From a virus, in the IMG/VR virus record IMGVR_UViG_3300004457_000284, positions 1 through 20,035 of that record: a stretch of 20,035 nt of DNA. One strand, 5' to 3'. This document shows, piece after piece, positions 1-7,268 of the stretch. Made by a program: the position numbers and the translations under genes. Position 1 is the stretch's first letter. Each line of letters begins with the position of its first letter. The notes under the pieces were generated by a model. That model saw only the letters and a program-made list of their open reading frames with translations, was not told where the DNA came from and did not search any database.

Positions 1-1442
1 GAATCAAATGGAAACGAGAAGCACAACATGTGCATAAATCTATTGGTCAAGCTATGTCTAAATTTATTCAAGTTAGATTAGTTATGGAAGAAGCAACTGT
101 ACTTCAAAACATTGGTGGTTTTTTCTACCCCTACCAATTTGATTTTAGATTTCGTATCTATCCTAAACCTGCATTACTTTCACCACAGTCAGCAGATTAT
201 TCTAGAGCATTACTTAAATTTAAGTTTGGTAAGCCAATGGGTAATAATGATAGTTATAGTGTTTTTGCAGTAGCAGGTGCTAACTTATATGGAGAAGTAG
301 ATAAAGAAGAACTACCTATTAGAGAACAATGGGTCAAAGATAATACTGACAGAATAATTGCAACAGCAACTAATCCATTAGAAGATACATGGTGGGCTAG
401 TGCAGATAAACCTTATTGTTTTCTTGCGTGGGCTATAGAGTTTAAAGAGTTTGTTGCTAGTGGTTATTCACCAGACTTTATAACTACATTACCAATACAA
501 GCAGACTGTTCAAATTCAGGACTACAACATTACTCAGCTATGATGCGTGATGAAATTGGTGGAAAAGCTACCAATCTTGTTCCATCTAATAAACCATCTG
601 ATGTTTATAATTTAGTCGCACAAAAACTTATTATGAAACTTAGGGATATGAAAGATGAACCTTTAGCTAAGAAGTGGATAGACTACGGAATAGATAGAAA
701 GCTATGTAAGAAACCAGTGATGTGTTTGCCATATTCATTAACTAAATTTTCATGCAGAAAATATATTGAAGAACACATGAAGAAACAACTAAATGAAAAA
801 GGTGTATCAGTAGAAACTTTTAGAGTATCAGAAAAAGAAGATGGTATTTTTAAAGCAACTAATTGGCTCACACCAATATTGTGGGAAAGTATCAATGAGA
901 TTATTGTTGGAGCAAAAGAAATTATGCAGTATTTAAAAGACATTGCAAAACTTGTTGCTTCTGAAAATCTTCCAGTAACATGGACTTCACCATTAAATGC
1001 ACCTATTCAAATGCTTTGTTATGAGAAGGAAAGCAAAAGAGTTAAGACACAAATGGGTGATAGTATAGTCAAACTTTCTATAGCACATGATACTAATAGA
1101 ATATCTAGAAGGGCTACAAGTTTAGGAGTATGTCCAAATTTCATTCACGCAAATGATGGTGCAGTTCTTCAACTTGCTGTAGTCAAAGCTAAAAAATTAG
1201 GGGTAGATAATTTTAGTATGATACATGACAGCTTTGGTTGTGTGGCTAGTGACAGTCATTTAATGGGTAAAGCATTAAGAGAAGCATTTTGTGAGATATA
1301 TGAGCAAGATGTACTTCAAAATTTTGCTGATGAAATGTATGCAATGTTATCTGAGAAAAATCAAAAGAAATTTCCTAAAATGCCTAAAAAGGGAACTCTT
1401 GATTTGGACTTAGTTAAGCAATCTACGTTTTTCTGTATCTAA
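1..1442 (+). CDS. gp1: T7-type single-subunit RNA polymerase, 5'-truncated by the window edge
   Basis: This is the phage DNA-dependent RNA polymerase that transcribes the middle and late genes. The frame is open back to base 3, so the GTG at 30 is not the real start, and roughly 380 N-terminal residues lie upstream. The palm and fingers are intact. The first catalytic Asp is at 504-506 (T7 D537, in a QADCSNSGLQHYSAM context). The T7 K631 and Y639 equivalents are at 708-710 and 732-734 (motif KKPVMCLPYS). The HDSFG motif with the second catalytic Asp (T7 H811-D812) is at 1224-1238. PNFIHANDG precedes it. The region matching the T7 specificity loop, between WTSP and PNFIH, has nearly T7 length but a different sequence, so promoters should differ from those of T7. 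The C-terminus ends in a short hydrophobic foot (FFCI against T7 DFAFA). Identity is very secure. Confidence 0.98.
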   Translation, partial: IKWKREAQHVHKSIGQAMSKFIQVRLVMEEATVLQNIGGFFYPYQFDFRFRIYPKPALLSPQSADYSRALLKFKFGKPMGNNDSYSVFAVAGANLYGEVDKEELPIREQWVKDNTDRIIATATNPLEDTWWASADKPYCFLAWAIEFKEFVASGYSPDFITTLPIQADCSNSGLQHYSAMMRDEIGGKATNLVPSNKPSDVYNLVAQKLIMKLRDMKDEPLAKKWIDYGIDRKLCKKPVMCLPYSLTKFSCRKYIEEHMKKQLNEKGVSVETFRVSEKEDGIFKATNWLTPILWESINEIIVGAKEIMQYLKDIAKLVASENLPVTWTSPLNAPIQMLCYEKESKRVKTQMGDSIVKLSIAHDTNRISRRATSLGVCPNFIHANDGAVLQLAVVKAKKLGVDNFSMIHDSFGCVASDSHLMGKALREAFCEIYEQDVLQNFADEMYAMLSEKNQKKFPKMPKKGTLDLDLVKQSTFFCI

Positions 1443-1447
1443 ATACA

Positions 1448-1459
1448 TGCACCTGTGCA
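1448..1459. repeat. Short palindrome TGCAC-CT-GTGCA
   Basis: Five-base inverted arms around a CT centre lie six bases after the RNA polymerase stop codon. The loop is too short for a strong RNA hairpin, so it looks more like a protein-binding palindrome than a terminator. No T run follows. No function can be assigned from the sequence. Confidence 0.4.
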
Positions 1460-1481
1460 ACTAAGTGCCACTATTAGATAG
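1459..1481 (+). promoter_or_regulatory. Weak candidate phage promoter before the ssDNA-binding gene
   Basis: The stretch contains CACTAT followed by TAGATAGA. It matches the T7 class promoter from -17 to -1 at about 10 of 17 positions, with the best agreement in the CACTAT core. It sits in the only gap between the polymerase gene and the replication operon, where a middle promoter would be expected. I found no convincing second copy before capsid, so this is a candidate only. Confidence 0.22.
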
Positions 1482-1504
1482 ACTAACATAAAAGGAGAAT
1501 ATCT

Positions 1505-2083
1505 ATGAAGAAACTAACGACACACGTAAGTGTTGTAGGTAAGGCAATTTATCCACACCTTAACAAACCAGACGTTAAATTTAATGACGCAGGTGAATAT
1601 AAGGTGACTTTGGAAGTCGCTAAATCAGAAGCTACCGACATGATTAAATTATTTGATGATGCACAGGCAGACAGTCTAAAAACAGCGATTGCAGAAAACA
1701 AAGGCAAAAAGGTAAAGGAAAGTCCTCACCCACGATATAATGTTGAAGGAGATAAAGTCTTCTTCATCTTTAAACTAAAAGCATCAGGAGTTAATAAACA
1801 AACTAAGGAAACTTTTACACAAAGACCTCAGTTACTTGATGCACAAAAGCAACCACACCCTATTGAAAAATCAATTTGGGGTGGGTCTAAACTTAAAATT
1901 GCTTATGAACTAGTACCATACTCAGCACCATTTGGTGCAGGTATTACTGCTAGAATAAAAGCAGTTCAAATTTTAGAACTTGTAGAAGGTAAATCAGATA
2001 CACCTTTTGAAAAAGAAGATGGCTATAAAGCCGAAGTCAACTCAGATGTTCAGACAGAAGTTCAAACGAGTTCAGATTTCTAA
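1505..2083 (+). CDS. gp2.5: Single-stranded DNA-binding protein (T7 gp2.5-like)
   Basis: It coats single-stranded DNA at the replication fork and, by analogy with T7, contacts polymerase and helicase through its C-terminal tail. The 192-residue product is shorter than T7 gp2.5 (232 aa). It shares the OB-fold core signature GGSKLKIAYELVPYSAPFGAG near residues 125-145, which parallels the T7 GGGSKLKVKYSLVPY block. The tail is mildly acidic and ends in Phe, as in T7, where the terminal Phe is functionally important. The acidic tail is much shorter than in T7. The start is well fixed by AAAGGAG at 1491-1497, seven bases before ATG. It is the first gene of a tightly packed replication operon, and its end overlaps the endonuclease gene. 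Confidence 0.93.
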   Translation: MKKLTTHVSVVGKAIYPHLNKPDVKFNDAGEYKVTLEVAKSEATDMIKLFDDAQADSLKTAIAENKGKKVKESPHPRYNVEGDKVFFIFKLKASGVNKQTKETFTQRPQLLDAQKQPHPIEKSIWGGSKLKIAYELVPYSAPFGAGITARIKAVQILELVEGKSDTPFEKEDGYKAEVNSDVQTEVQTSSDF

Positions 2084-2501
2084 ATCTGTTTTCCTGAAAT
2101 CAGGACTAGAAGAAGTTGTCTACAACTGCTTAAACAAAAACAAATGTACGTTTGTTTATGAAGGCATAAAGATAACCTTCACTAGTCCTGAACAGAAAAG
2201 AACTTATACACCTGACTTTCCTGTTTCAAATTCAAATATTATTATTGAAACTAAAGGACAGTTTAATTCAGCAGATAGAAAAAAGATGAAGCTGATAAAA
2301 TTACAAAACCCAAAATTAGATATTAGATTTATATTTTCTAATTCAAAAAGCAAAATTGGTAAAAAATCAAAAACAACTTATGGCAAATGGTGTGAGATGT
2401 TTGATTTTAAATATCACTGCGTACAATCAACTAAAAAAGAAATACCAGATGAATGGTTAAAAGAAATAAAGGAAATACAAAATGGCAAGACTAGAAACTA
2501 A
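2019..2501 (+). CDS. gp3: Endonuclease I, Holliday-junction resolvase (T7 gp3-like)
   Basis: This PD-(D/E)XK nuclease should cut branched DNA and help degrade host DNA. The T7 catalytic set is present: SGLEE (T7 E20), YTPDF (T7 D55) and IETKG (T7 E65 and K67), followed by DIRFIFSNSKSKIGKKSKTTYGKWCE, which parallels the T7 DIRIVFSSSRTK and SYGEFCE blocks. The start is uncertain. The frame opens at a TTG at 2007, the first ATG is at 2019, and another ATG at 2046 gives catalytic residues E22, D57, E68 and K70, closest to T7 numbering. None has a strong ribosome site. The gene overlaps the ssDNA-binding gene by 38-65 bases depending on the start, and its end overlaps the lysozyme start by 20 bases. 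Confidence 0.93.
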   Translation: MAIKPKSTQMFRQKFKRVQISKSVFLKSGLEEVVYNCLNKNKCTFVYEGIKITFTSPEQKRTYTPDFPVSNSNIIIETKGQFNSADRKKMKLIKLQNPKLDIRFIFSNSKSKIGKKSKTTYGKWCEMFDFKYHCVQSTKKEIPDEWLKEIKEIQNGKTRN

Positions 2502-2982
2502 ATACATTGTGATACATTGTTCACAAACTAGACCTTCACAAAAGATAGGTGCTAAAGATATAGATAGGTGGCACAGAGAAAGAGGTTGGTTAAAAATAGG
2601 TTATGCCAAAGTTATTAAAAGAGATGGTACTGTTGAGCAAGGCAGGGCAGATGATGAACTACAAGCACATGTTAAAGAATATAATCATGTATCAACTTCA
2701 GTTTGTGTAGTTGGTGGTGCAGTAGAAGAAAACTGGAAAGAACCAGAAGATAATTTTACAGGAGAACAATGGGAAAGTTTAAAGAAAGTTTTAGAAGAAC
2801 TAGTAATTAAATTTCCTGAAGCAAGAATTGTAGGACATTATGAACTTGATGAAAGAAAAACATGTCCTAACTTTAATGTCAGAGAATATTTATTAAACGA
2901 AGATATTAAAGGTTACAAATTCGCAGACAGCACAGTCACTGATGGCGACATACAGGAAATGAAAGATGCAGGAGAACTCTAG
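2482..2982 (+). CDS. gp3.5: N-acetylmuramoyl-L-alanine amidase (T7 lysozyme-like)
   Basis: This Amidase_2-family zinc enzyme cleaves the amide bond between muramic acid and the stem peptide. In T7 it also binds and inhibits the phage RNA polymerase. The zinc ligands are H12 (IHCSQT), H119 (GHYE) and C128 (TCPNF), and the catalytic Tyr and Lys equivalents are Y41 and K126. The N-terminal half tracks T7 lysozyme closely (KPSQ, WH, GW, GY, IKRDGTVE). Two differences stand out. The His after the catalytic Tyr in T7 (GYHF) is Ala here (GYAKV), and the H119-C128 spacing is one residue longer. The product is 166 aa against 151 in T7, with an acidic C-terminal extension. AAGGA upstream supports this ATG. 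The 3' end overlaps the primase gene by 17 bases. Confidence 0.94.
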   Translation: MARLETKYIVIHCSQTRPSQKIGAKDIDRWHRERGWLKIGYAKVIKRDGTVEQGRADDELQAHVKEYNHVSTSVCVVGGAVEENWKEPEDNFTGEQWESLKKVLEELVIKFPEARIVGHYELDERKTCPNFNVREYLLNEDIKGYKFADSTVTDGDIQEMKDAGEL

Positions 2983-4570
2983 CAATTTCATCAGACATGC
3001 ACCATGCGAAAACTGTGATAGCCAAGACAATTTAGCTATCTACCTAACCCCTGACGGAAGTCATGGGCATACCTACTGTTTTGGTTGTCACAGCTACGAA
3101 AAAACTAATGGCGAACTTCCTGAAGTTGCCACAACTAAGAAAATTACAAATATGATTGAAGGAATAACAGAAGCATTACCAAGTAGAAAAATTAATAGTG
3201 AGACTTGTAAAAAGTTTAATTATGAAACTGGAACTTACAAAGGTGAGCCAGTGCATATCGCTAATTATTATGACAAAGATTATAATAAGGTAGCACAGAA
3301 GCTACGATTTGCTGACAAGAGATTTATATGGTTAGGAGACCCAGATAAAATTACATTGTTTGGTCAACAAGTATGGCGAGAGGGTGGAGAAAAATCTAAG
3401 ATAATTTTAACAGAAGGTGAACTAGATTGCCTTTCTGTTAGTGCAGTACAGGGTAACAAATATCCAGTTTGTTCTATACCTTCAGGTTCAGCTAGTGCTA
3501 AGAAATTTATTAAAAAAGAACTTCAATTTTTATCTAAATTTAGCAGTATCATTTTAATGTTCGATACAGATGAAGCAGGAGTTAAGGCTTCAGTTGAAGT
3601 TGCTAATTTATTACCAGTAAGAAAAGTTAAGATAGCAAGACTACCTGCAAAAGACCCAAGTGAGTTATTACAAAAAGGACAGGGTTCTAAAATTATAGAT
3701 GCTATGTGGGAAGCGAAAAATTATACACCACAAGGTATTATTCAAGGTTCAGATACTAAAGACTTACTATTAAATGATGAAGAAGTAGAAACTATTCCTT
3801 ATCATTGGCAAGGTTTAAATAAAAAATTAAAAGGAATTAGACGTAGTGAAATAATTTTACTATGTGCAGGTTCAGGTACAGGTAAATCTTTAGTGTGTAA
3901 AGAACTAACGTATAATTTAGTTTCTAATAAACATAAGGTTGGTTACTTTGGTTTAGAAGAAAGTGTTAGTGAAAGTGTTAAAGGAATAATTTCTGTTGCA
4001 CTTAGCAATCCTATACATGACCCAGATAAAAGAGCAAAAATATCTGAGGATAAAATTCTTACTGCGTATCATAAAATAAAAAATTATATGTGTTTCTATG
4101 ACCATAAAGGTGCATCAAGCCTTGATGATATTATGAATAGAATGAGATACATGGTTAATGGTTCAAATTGTAAAATCATTATCTTAGATAATATTTCACT
4201 ACTTATTTCAGGGTTAGATACAGCTAATGAAAGAAGATTAATTGATTCAACAATGACCCAATTAAGAAATCTTTGCTTAGAACTTAATTGTGCAATGTTT
4301 ATTGTGGCTCATTTAAAACGACCAGATACAAATTTTGGACATGAGGAAGGTAGTCAAACTTCTTTATCTCATCTTAGAGGTAGTCATGGTCTTGCTATGC
4401 TTAGTAATGCAGTAATTGGTTTTGAAAGAAATCAACAACATGCCACTGATAGTAACATTATGAATGTTAGAGTTTTAAAGAATAGGTTTTGTGGAAGTAC
4501 AGGAGTGGCAACTTCATTAGTCTATAATGAAATCACAGGTCGTTTATTAGAAAGTGTTTTTGATGAATGA
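2966..4570 (+). CDS. gp4: DNA primase-helicase (T7 gp4-like)
   Basis: This bifunctional replication protein combines an N-terminal zinc-binding primase with a C-terminal hexameric helicase. The zinc finger is C14-C17 and C38-C41. The TOPRIM catalytic residues are E150 (EGELD) and D200/D202 (FDTDEAG). The helicase has Walker A GSGTGKS at 302-308, the Walker B Asp at 408 (ILDNIS), a sensor His at 449 (VAHLKRPD) and an arginine-finger candidate R507 (KNRFCGSTG). Its 534 residues compare with 566 in T7. The difference is mainly at the C-terminus, which ends soon after the helicase core with a short ESVFDE instead of the long acidic tail by which T7 gp4 binds polymerase. M63 sits at the position of the T7 4B internal start. 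The gene begins inside the amidase gene, with AGGAAA upstream. Confidence 0.97.
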   Translation: MQENSSNFIRHAPCENCDSQDNLAIYLTPDGSHGHTYCFGCHSYEKTNGELPEVATTKKITNMIEGITEALPSRKINSETCKKFNYETGTYKGEPVHIANYYDKDYNKVAQKLRFADKRFIWLGDPDKITLFGQQVWREGGEKSKIILTEGELDCLSVSAVQGNKYPVCSIPSGSASAKKFIKKELQFLSKFSSIILMFDTDEAGVKASVEVANLLPVRKVKIARLPAKDPSELLQKGQGSKIIDAMWEAKNYTPQGIIQGSDTKDLLLNDEEVETIPYHWQGLNKKLKGIRRSEIILLCAGSGTGKSLVCKELTYNLVSNKHKVGYFGLEESVSESVKGIISVALSNPIHDPDKRAKISEDKILTAYHKIKNYMCFYDHKGASSLDDIMNRMRYMVNGSNCKIIILDNISLLISGLDTANERRLIDSTMTQLRNLCLELNCAMFIVAHLKRPDTNFGHEEGSQTSLSHLRGSHGLAMLSNAVIGFERNQQHATDSNIMNVRVLKNRFCGSTGVATSLVYNEITGRLLESVFDE

Positions 4571-4832
4571 AGCAATGCTAACTAAATTTATTTTAAGTTA
4601 TTTAATACAGAAGCCTGAATATTTAAAATTATCAGGTAAGCAACAACGAATAGCATTTGAAACTTTTAAAACAATAATGACTGCTATTTATCAAGCAATA
4701 AAATTTGACAACATATTTCCAGTAATAGTTTGTGGAGACATACAGGCTAGGAAAACAATTAACCAAGCACTTAAATCAGTGCAACCAATTTTACCAAGCA
4801 TAGAAAAAATAACTGTGCATTTGGTTCAATAA
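4563..4832 (+). CDS. Hypothetical protein between helicase and polymerase
   Basis: I do not recognise this 89-residue protein. It is a mixed helix-strand sequence rich in Lys, Ile and Gln, with no signal peptide, no clear membrane segment and only one Cys. The N-terminal half looks helical (AMLTKFILSYLIQKPEYL), followed by a hydrophobic strand (FPVIVCGD). The frame opens at a GTG at 4554, but the ATG at 4563 is the better start. It overlaps the last codons of the helicase gene by eight bases, suggesting translational coupling, and another ATG lies at 4575. Its place between primase-helicase and DNA polymerase suggests an accessory role at the replication fork, but that rests on position alone. 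Confidence 0.72.
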   Translation: MNEAMLTKFILSYLIQKPEYLKLSGKQQRIAFETFKTIMTAIYQAIKFDNIFPVIVCGDIQARKTINQALKSVQPILPSIEKITVHLVQ

Positions 4833-4844
4833 AGAAAGTGAAAC

Positions 4845-6614
4845 ATGAAACTGATATTAGACTTAGAGACCAATGGGTTTCTAGATAAAAAAGATTTAGT
4901 AATTCATTGTATAGTTTGCAAGGATATAGAGACTGGTGAGGTCTATTCATATAATCCTAATACTATTAATGATGCACTAGAGTTACTAAACAAAGCTGAA
5001 GTTCTTATTGGTCATAATATTACAGGTTTTGACATAAGGGTGTTAAAGCATGTATTAAAATATGAATTTAAAGGTAAAGCATTTGATACGTTACTTTGTT
5101 CAAGACTTATATGGACTAATAGACTTGAACTTGATTACAAATTTAAACAGATGCCACCTAAACTTTATGGAAGACATTCTCTTGAAAGTTGGGGTTATAG
5201 ATTAGGTTTAAGAAAAGGTGATTACCAAGAACATTCTACATTTGATGAATACAATCAAGATATGTTGGAGTATTGCCAACGTGACGTAGAAGTAACAGAT
5301 TTACTATTCAAAGAAATAATAAGAAGTAATTATTCAGAAGATGCAATTACTTTAGAACATAAGTTTGCATATTGGGTACAAAAACAAGAAGAACAAGGTA
5401 TTGATTTTGATGAGAGGTCTGCTGAGACCCTACATTCAATCCTTACAAAGAAAAGATTGGAGATTAGTGACAAGCTATCTTTAGTCTTTTCTGAATGGAA
5501 GAAGTCTACAGGTTTTAAAACTTATAAAAGAGACAATATTAAAAGAGGAATAAAAGCAGGAGTTCCTGTTGAACAATTCAAAACTGAAATATTTAATCCA
5601 AATAGTAGAGACCATATAGCAGACAGGTTACAAAAAATACTAGGGTGGTCACCTACATCATTTACAGCGACAGGAAAACCAGAAGTGAACGAAAAAATAT
5701 TGAAAGCACTTCCATATCCTGAAGCAAAACTTTTAGCAGAATATCTTATGATAACAAAAAGATTAGGACAGTTAGCTGAAGGTGAACAAGCATACTTAAA
5801 ATTAAACAGAAAAGGAAAAATTTATGGAAAAGTCATTACTAATGGTGCATTGTCAGGCAGGTGTACGCATCATCACCCAAATCTTGCACAGTGTGTTAGC
5901 AGTGGTTCGCCATTTGGTAAAGAATTTCGTTCCTTATTTACTGCTCCTTCCAGTATGGTTATGTGTGGCATTGACTTTTCTGGTTTGGAGTTGCGTGTGT
6001 TGGCTCATTATCTCAACGTATATGACAATGGTGATTTTTCAAAAAAACTTTTGGAAGATGATATTCATACCATCAATCAAAAAGCCACAGGACTACCCAC
6101 TCGTGATAAAGCTAAAACTTTTATTTATGCTTTCATTTATGGAGCAGGAAATGAGAAACTCGGTGAAATCCTTAAAGTCAATAATGACGAAGCCAAAAGA
6201 ATAAGACAAAGATTTGAAGCATCACTACCTTCATTAAAAACTTTAACAAATACAGCTAAACATAAATTTAGACTTGCAACTTTTGTTAAAGGTTTAGATG
6301 GTAGAAAATTAATTCCTAGAGCAGAACATTCAGTTTTAAATACACTTATTCAAAGTGCAGGAGCATTACTTGTAAAACAAGGAACAATTATTCTTAATGA
6401 AGAATTACATAAGAATGGTTTTAAATGGGGTGATGACTATGCAATGGTCTTACATGTCCATGATGAAATGCAGTTCATAGTAAAACCTGAAAGACTAGAA
6501 AAATTTAAAGAAATAGCACAAGGTATGTTTAAGAAAACACAAGACCATTTTAATTTCAAATGTCAGTTAGATGGTGCAATGAAGGTTGGAAGCAACTGGA
6601 GTGAAACACACTAA
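4845..6614 (+). CDS. gp5: DNA polymerase, family A with 3'-5' exonuclease (T7 gp5-like)
   Basis: This is the replicative polymerase. The exonuclease domain has D6 and E8 (LDLETNG), IGHNITGFD and YCQRDVEVT. Polymerase motif A is GIDFSGLELR with D377. Motif B is RDKAKTFIYAFIYGAG with K424 and Y428; Y428 corresponds to T7 Y526 and E. coli Pol I F762, so this is a Tyr-762 polymerase. Motif C is VHDE with H539 and D540. The protein is 589 aa against 704 in T7. Much of the loss is in the thumb: only 32 residues separate W218 from F250 (FNPNSRDH), against about 70 in T7, where the thioredoxin-binding loop sits. The remaining loop is basic. A block around 5870-6190 uses CGT, CTC, TTG and GTG codons more than its surroundings. 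The start ATG has only a weak AG-rich upstream site. Confidence 0.97.
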   Translation: MKLILDLETNGFLDKKDLVIHCIVCKDIETGEVYSYNPNTINDALELLNKAEVLIGHNITGFDIRVLKHVLKYEFKGKAFDTLLCSRLIWTNRLELDYKFKQMPPKLYGRHSLESWGYRLGLRKGDYQEHSTFDEYNQDMLEYCQRDVEVTDLLFKEIIRSNYSEDAITLEHKFAYWVQKQEEQGIDFDERSAETLHSILTKKRLEISDKLSLVFSEWKKSTGFKTYKRDNIKRGIKAGVPVEQFKTEIFNPNSRDHIADRLQKILGWSPTSFTATGKPEVNEKILKALPYPEAKLLAEYLMITKRLGQLAEGEQAYLKLNRKGKIYGKVITNGALSGRCTHHHPNLAQCVSSGSPFGKEFRSLFTAPSSMVMCGIDFSGLELRVLAHYLNVYDNGDFSKKLLEDDIHTINQKATGLPTRDKAKTFIYAFIYGAGNEKLGEILKVNNDEAKRIRQRFEASLPSLKTLTNTAKHKFRLATFVKGLDGRKLIPRAEHSVLNTLIQSAGALLVKQGTIILNEELHKNGFKWGDDYAMVLHVHDEMQFIVKPERLEKFKEIAQGMFKKTQDHFNFKCQLDGAMKVGSNWSETH

Positions 6615-6960
6615 CAAGTTTGACCTTGACCTAAAGTTTGGTCAGAGTAAAGAAAACGAACTTCAAGAAGCAATAGAAGGCAAAGTAGAATGTAAGGCAG
6701 ATAGACTAACTGTACGAACAGGTAACTTCTTTTTAGAAATAGAAAGTAGAGGAAAGCCTTCTGGTATAATGGTTTCTGCTTCACCTTACTACGCAATATG
6801 TTTTGTTGTTGAAGGTAGAAAAAAAGACATCTGGGTTTTGATACCCACAAAAATTCTCAAAAAATTAATGAAGAAATTTCCCATCAAAGCAGGTGGAGAC
6901 AAGTGGACTTCTAAAGGTCACATCATTCCTAAATGTGAATTACTTAACTTAACTTTATAA
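6601..6960 (+). CDS. Probable PD-(D/E)XK-like nuclease or DNA-binding phage protein
   Basis: The 119-residue product carries FDLDLKFGQSKENEL at residues 7-21, VECKAD at 29-34 and TGNFFLEIESRGKPSGI at 40-56. An acidic helix, then a strand with an Asp, then a strand ending E-x-E before a Lys fits the core of PD-(D/E)XK nucleases. Phage proteins with the ESRGKPSGI block commonly sit beside replication genes. The catalytic assignment (E20, D34, E46, E48, K52) is my inference and the order is not canonical. GTG at 6601 is the preferred start: GGAAG lies eight bases upstream and the conserved block then begins near the N-terminus. TTG at 6586 is the alternative. It overlaps the polymerase end by 14 bases. 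A repair or recombination role next to polymerase and exonuclease is plausible. Confidence 0.7.
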   Translation: MKHTNKFDLDLKFGQSKENELQEAIEGKVECKADRLTVRTGNFFLEIESRGKPSGIMVSASPYYAICFVVEGRKKDIWVLIPTKILKKLMKKFPIKAGGDKWTSKGHIIPKCELLNLTL

Positions 6961-6962
6961 AT

Positions 6963-7268
6963 ATGAAAAAATTATTAAAAACTAAAATTAAATTACCAGA
7001 CATAGATACAGAAGATTTTCCATACAAATTTTATAAAGTCTGGTGGAGTGATATTATTTCAAGTCCTAATTGGGAGACAATTCCACAACTAAAAAAATCA
7101 AAGACAGCAGTGTGCATAACAATGGGTTGGTTGTTATCAACAAATAAAAACACTTACGTTTTCATTGGTGACATTAATTTCAATGAAGATGGAACAATCA
7201 ATGAGGGTGGTAACTCAACAGTAATACCAAAATCAAACATACTAAAACTAAAGGAGATTAAACTATGA
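6963..7268 (+). CDS. Conserved-looking hypothetical phage protein
   Basis: I cannot assign a function to this 101-residue protein. The body reads as a small beta-rich domain: YKVWWSDIISSPNW near residues 24-37, an alternating hydrophobic strand pair (TAVCITMGWLLS and NTYVFIGDINF), and a C-terminal STVIPKSNILKLKEI. Trp and Gly content and the lack of low-complexity sequence argue for a real folded protein. The start follows the previous stop after two bases and has no visible ribosome site, so it probably depends on reinitiation. Its stop overlaps the exonuclease start in an ATGA junction. Position suggests a regulator or accessory factor of DNA metabolism, without direct evidence. Confidence 0.72.
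   Translation: MKKLLKTKIKLPDIDTEDFPYKFYKVWWSDIISSPNWETIPQLKKSKTAVCITMGWLLSTNKNTYVFIGDINFNEDGTINEGGNSTVIPKSNILKLKEIKL

Noticed and set aside
683-943. 86-codon minus-strand frame inside the RNA polymerase gene
   Set aside because: It is fully antisense to a conserved catalytic region, with no ribosome site or neighbours on that strand.
6037-6048. Run of seven A in the polymerase that could be a slippery site
   Set aside because: The full-length polymerase continues in frame through all motifs, and the alternative long frame is not the one a -1 slip would enter.
5824-6204. 126-codon frame overlapping the polymerase, with membrane-like sequence
   Set aside because: It covers the region of atypical codons and motif A/B. 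The hydrophobicity is a by-product of the other frame, and there is no independent start signal.
6611-6850. 79-codon minus-strand frame
   Set aside because: It is a shadow of the PD-(D/E)XK-like gene and has no supporting context.
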